Part shown: positions 14,796-17,079 of the stretch, piece by piece
Position numbering within the stretch: position 1 is the first letter of the stretch
Layout: each line of letters begins with the position of its first letter
Assembly: GCA_964437365.1 (NCBI GenBank)
Contig: CAYTGM010000041.1
Coordinates: forward strand, 1-17,079
Source: CAYTGM01 sp964437365
GTDB taxonomy: Bacteria > Sumerlaeota > Sumerlaeia > SLMS01
Length of the DNA stretch: 17,079 nt
Direction: 5' to 3'
Notes under the pieces: model-generated
Database searches by the model: none
What the model was told of the DNA's origin: nothing
The model's input: the letters and a program-made list of their open reading frames with translations, nothing else
Translations under genes and position numbers: made by a program

Positions 14796-15793
14796 TGTCG
14801 CGTAAGAGCATCAACGTTCTTGCCTTTGACATTGGCGGAACAAAGACCAGTGCACTTCTTGCAACGTATATCTGTGGAAGCGATCAGCTTCCACAGATTC
14901 TTTCCATTAAGACTCGTCAAACAATACATGGCACGCTAACCCACCGCCAAATTGCCAGCTTCCTCCAATCATTGGGAGAGGACGCAATAAAGGGGCAGAT
15001 TGATTTCAGGCCCGACGTTGTTGGTGCATCAGTGGGCGGTCCTCTCTCCTTAAAGCAGCGCAGACTGATCAACCCTCCCCATTTGCCAGGATGGGAAAGT
15101 CTTCCTCTTGAGGATATTCTTGAAAAGTCCTTCGGTGTTCCTGCATTCATGGAGCACGATGGCAATACCGGGGCACTCGCTGAATACTACTTCGGCGCTG
15201 GGCGAGGCTGTGACAATATGATATTCCTCACGCTGGGAACAGGCATCGGGGCGGGCTTTATTCTGGATAGAAAACTATACAGAGGTAGCACTGATAGTGC
15301 AGGGGAGATTGGACATCTGAAACTTGCAGATGATGGCCCCATGGCCTTTGGCAAAAAGGCTTGTTCTGAGAGCTTTTGCAGTGGGTCAGGGATGGTTAAG
15401 CTGGCCCGCTGGTTATTCCCGGAAGAAGACTGGGGAGACAAGCTGACTGCTAAAGATTTGATTCAGATGAGTGAAGAGGGACACGAGTCCGCGCACAAAG
15501 TTGTGACTCTTGCCACGCGCAAGACAGGAGAATTGATATCACTCCTGACCGATACACTCAATCCAGACCGGATCGTCCTTGGGAGTCTCGGATATTACAG
15601 CTCTGATATCTACATCCAGAATATCAGACGTTACGTGAGTTGGGATACCCTTCCAGAAGCTGCCAGTCATGTCCAGATTATCAAGAATGAGTTGAAGGAT
15701 AAGTTGCAGCCAACTGCGGCTGTGATGGCTGCGCTCTATCGCTACTCAGAAGAGATTGAATCGGTCCTTCCGTCTTCCCGGGCCTTCGGCTAA
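14795..15793 (+). CDS. ROK-family sugar kinase, probably glucokinase
   Basis: A 332-residue cytosolic kinase of the ROK family (ASKHA fold). FDIGGTKTSA at 11-20 is the ATP phosphate-binding loop. EHDGNTGALAEYYFGAG at 120-136 supplies the catalytic aspartate (Asp122). FLTLGTGIGAGFILDRKLYRG is the second phosphate region, followed by SAGEIGH. The zinc-binding CxCGxxGCxE cluster common in ROK proteins is degenerate here: only ACSESFCSGSG remains. Probably it phosphorylates glucose to glucose 6-phosphate, but N-acetylglucosamine, fructose or mannose cannot be excluded. The coupling to gnd (one-base overlap, no good separate ribosome site) supports a role in feeding the pentose phosphate pathway. 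Its stop overlaps the convergent NRDE-family gene by four bases. Confidence 0.85.
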   Translation: MSRKSINVLAFDIGGTKTSALLATYICGSDQLPQILSIKTRQTIHGTLTHRQIASFLQSLGEDAIKGQIDFRPDVVGASVGGPLSLKQRRLINPPHLPGWESLPLEDILEKSFGVPAFMEHDGNTGALAEYYFGAGRGCDNMIFLTLGTGIGAGFILDRKLYRGSTDSAGEIGHLKLADDGPMAFGKKACSESFCSGSGMVKLARWLFPEEDWGDKLTAKDLIQMSEEGHESAHKVVTLATRKTGELISLLTDTLNPDRIVLGSLGYYSSDIYIQNIRRYVSWDTLPEAASHVQIIKNELKDKLQPTAAVMAALYRYSEEIESVLPSSRAFG

Positions 15794-16530
15794 CTAGATG
15801 ACCCCATTTCATAAGACTTCAAGTGGAGCTTATCGCTGGGTTGATCAGTTCGCGCATAATTCATCCTGAGGGGTTTGCCCTCCGTACAGTTAACTTGCGT
15901 GACACTTTTCGTGCAGCTCTTTTCCCGGCTCATCAGCGGGGTCCACTCTTCTTTCCCTTCTGCCTGGTAGAGGTGGATAGCGGGTATCTCATCAAAAAAC
16001 TCTCTTCCTGATTCCTGCCACTTTCGAAACAGCTCGGCACGATAGGGGAGCACTTCATCTGCTTTCCAGGATGAGGAACTGAAAAACAGCTCCGGGTCTT
16101 TCAATCTTTTGGACGTTAGGGGATGATCGATGAAATGGGTGATTTGAAAGACATCCTCCTGATCCACAACAAAGAGTGTAAAGGACCGGTACCTGGTCAG
16201 GTCGAGCTGCTGGCCAATCATACCGACGGCTTCTTTCGCGAGCGGTGCTTCCAGAATCTTCGGAATGATGAGGCCTCGTGATTCCCAATTCTTCTCTCTC
16301 GACTTTGCATCATAGTCGGCCTCGTGATAACCGTTCAGCAGGCAGGCGGAAACTCCATGTGCGTTTACTCCAATCCATGTGCCCCCGCCGACTGGGTCCT
16401 TCGGCATCATCAAGCCAGGATCGGTTGTCTGCATCTGAGGGGGAATTTCCTCTTCGCGATCGCGTCTTTCGTCGCGGTTCATGGTGAGGAGATAGCCATC
16501 CTGTTTTCTGAAAATCGTGATCGTGCACAT
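15790..16530 (-). CDS. NRDE/TANGO2-family protein
   Basis: A 246-residue product, MCTITIFRKQDGYLLTMNRDE at its start. The MCT opening and NRDE at 18-21 are the signature of the NRDE family, related to eukaryotic TANGO2. A later segment, GGGTWIGVNAHGVSACLLNG, fits the family core. Cys2 would become N-terminal after removal of Met, as in Ntn hydrolases, so a hydrolase function is suspected for the family but the substrate is not known. The frame is open seven codons further, to a TTG at 16551, but Met at 16530 is preferred because it places Cys2 at the conserved position. No clear Shine-Dalgarno precedes it. Confidence 0.88.
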   Translation of the reverse strand: MCTITIFRKQDGYLLTMNRDERRDREEEIPPQMQTTDPGLMMPKDPVGGGTWIGVNAHGVSACLLNGYHEADYDAKSREKNWESRGLIIPKILEAPLAKEAVGMIGQQLDLTRYRSFTLFVVDQEDVFQITHFIDHPLTSKRLKDPELFFSSSSWKADEVLPYRAELFRKWQESGREFFDEIPAIHLYQAEGKEEWTPLMSREKSCTKSVTQVNCTEGKPLRMNYARTDQPSDKLHLKSYEMGSSS

Positions 16531-16634
16531 GGAATAATTTTGAAGGTCCAATCGTAGAGATTCTGGCTTTCCTGGGTGAGGTACGATAAGTATGCCAGAA
16601 GATTGAAAGCACCAGATTTTTTCCCGGTTTTCCG

Positions 16635-16663
16635 TTGACTCATGCTGGGGAGCTCAACAGGAT
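16635..16663 (+). promoter_or_regulatory. possible promoter of tRNA-Ser
   Basis: TTGACT (16635-16640) and CAGGAT (16658-16663) are separated by 17 bases and lie 14 bases before the tRNA. The -35 is good; the -10 matches the usual consensus at only three of six positions. Confidence 0.3.
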
Positions 16664-16676
16664 GCCGACCTGTTTT

Positions 16677-16769
16677 GGGTAGGTGGCCGAGTGGCTGAAG
16701 GCGCGCCCCTGCTAAGGGTGTATACGGTTCATACCCGTATCGAGGGTTCGAATCCCTCCCTACCCGCCA
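16677..16769 (+). tRNA. tRNA-Ser (anticodon GCU), CCA encoded
   Basis: The acceptor arms GGGTAGG (16677-16683) and CCTACCC (16759-16765) pair fully, followed by discriminator G and an encoded CCA (16767-16769). The anticodon stem CGCCC/GGGTG encloses loop CTGCTAA with anticodon GCT. A long variable arm with six pairs (ATACGG/CCGTAT), typical of serine tRNA, is followed by the T arm GAGGG-TTCGAAT-CCCTC. It reads AGC and AGU codons. Confidence 0.97.
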
Positions 16770-16808
16770 CACCTATCACGTTTTACAGGTTTCATATCCC
16801 CTTCTTTG

Positions 16809-16824
16809 CTCACTCTTAAGTGAG
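16809..16824 (+). terminator. weak hairpin downstream of tRNA-Ser
   Basis: CTCACT and AGTGAG are exact arms around CTTA, 40 bases after the tRNA. No T run follows, so this is at best a weak terminator or processing signal. Confidence 0.25.
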
Positions 16825-16889
16825 GAGCCGTTCCATGGATGCCTCACGTTTCAAGATCGATCGTCATTTTTCTTCGTAAAAAATACAGC

Positions 16890-17004
16890 ATCCTGAAACG
16901 ATTCCATCCTGATATCGTTCCGAGATCGAACGAGGTTGCTTCCACTATCGAACCATTCCAGTGGTTCCATCATGCATCGAACATGGTTCGATCATGCATC
17001 CATC
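16890..17004 (+). repeat. 11-bp-periodic repeat element, right copy
   Basis: From 16914 the sequence can be read in 11-bp steps; the last four are clearest: GTGGTTCCATC (16961), ATGCATCGAAC (16972), ATGGTTCGATC (16983) and ATGCATCCATC (16994). Units alternate, so a 22-bp period is also visible. Upstream are GAGGTT (16932-16937) and an inverted pair GAACCA/TGGTTC (16950-16955 and 16962-16967). A 16-bp imperfect direct repeat (16890-16905 and 16906-16921) precedes the array. A CCCGGGG stretch follows. The plan matches the element at 110-188. No gene is supported in 16770-17079; the open frame across it is unconvincing. Confidence 0.7.
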
Positions 17005-17079
17005 CCCGGGGACAAGGCAGGTATAAGAGATATAACCGATTGTTGTGGATGAGTGGTAAGAGGCACCCATTTGATTAGG

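Noticed and set aside
16479..16772. Minus-strand 97-codon open frame ending opposite tRNA-Ser
   Set aside because: Its first part is the antisense of the tRNA, a well-known false gene call, and it overlaps the NRDE-family start.
16839..17078. Plus-strand open frame at the right end
   Set aside because: It crosses the 11-bp-periodic array, has no clear ribosome site, and resembles no family. It runs to the window edge, so it cannot be fully excluded.
1..17079. CRISPR array or transposon
   Set aside because: No regularly spaced direct repeats with unique spacers, no cas genes, no transposase and no insertion-sequence ends with target duplications were seen.

Overview
This 17 kb window looks like ordinary chromosome of a Gram-negative-type bacterium, plausibly of the Planctomycetes-Verrucomicrobia-Chlamydiae group. 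That guess rests on style, not on a phylogenetic marker: a BlaI/BlaR1-type operon whose sensor carries secretin-like domains instead of a penicillin-binding domain, a secreted FG-GAP/VCBS protein, heptameric AGGATGA intergenic repeats, a stand-alone bshC and an NRDE-family protein. No rRNA, phage or transposase gene is visible.

Layout. 1-407 is non-coding and holds an 11-bp-periodic repeat element. 408-3839 encodes a large secreted protein with 14 nearly identical 53-residue FG-GAP/VCBS blades followed by two related C-terminal domains. 3840-4176 is non-coding (heptamer repeat, perfect palindrome). A UbiA-like membrane protein (minus, 4177-5052) diverges from proC (5141-5965), which is translationally coupled to a TPR-like protein (5962-6606). 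On the minus strand lies a hicAB toxin-antitoxin pair whose toxin gene is cut by an in-frame amber codon (6695-7095). A BlaI-type operator and promoter (7255-7297) precede a tightly packed four-gene operon: blaI, a BlaR1-like M56 protease/sensor, a partial paralogue of that sensor lacking the protease, and a small protein of unknown function (7316-11502). Convergent to it is bshC (minus, 11499-13157), which diverges from gnd (13341-14795). gnd is coupled to a ROK-family sugar kinase, probably glucokinase (14795-15793). A convergent NRDE/TANGO2-family gene (15790-16530, minus) and tRNA-Ser(GCU) (16677-16769) follow. The last 300 bases are non-coding and hold a second 11-bp-periodic element built like the first but with a different unit sequence.

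How the genes work together. ROK kinase and 6-phosphogluconate dehydrogenase would feed glucose into the oxidative pentose phosphate pathway. BshC, the last step of bacillithiol synthesis, is a redox-buffer function beside this NADPH-producing unit, although no shared regulation is shown. The blaI-blaR1-paralogue operon is a self-regulated signal-transduction module with an unknown stimulus.

The most unusual points are: the two diverged but architecturally matching 11-bp-periodic elements; the partial tandem duplication of a BlaR1 ectodomain inside its own operon; the 14-blade protein whose repeats are near-identical except at a few hypervariable positions; and the amber-interrupted hicA beside an intact hicB.
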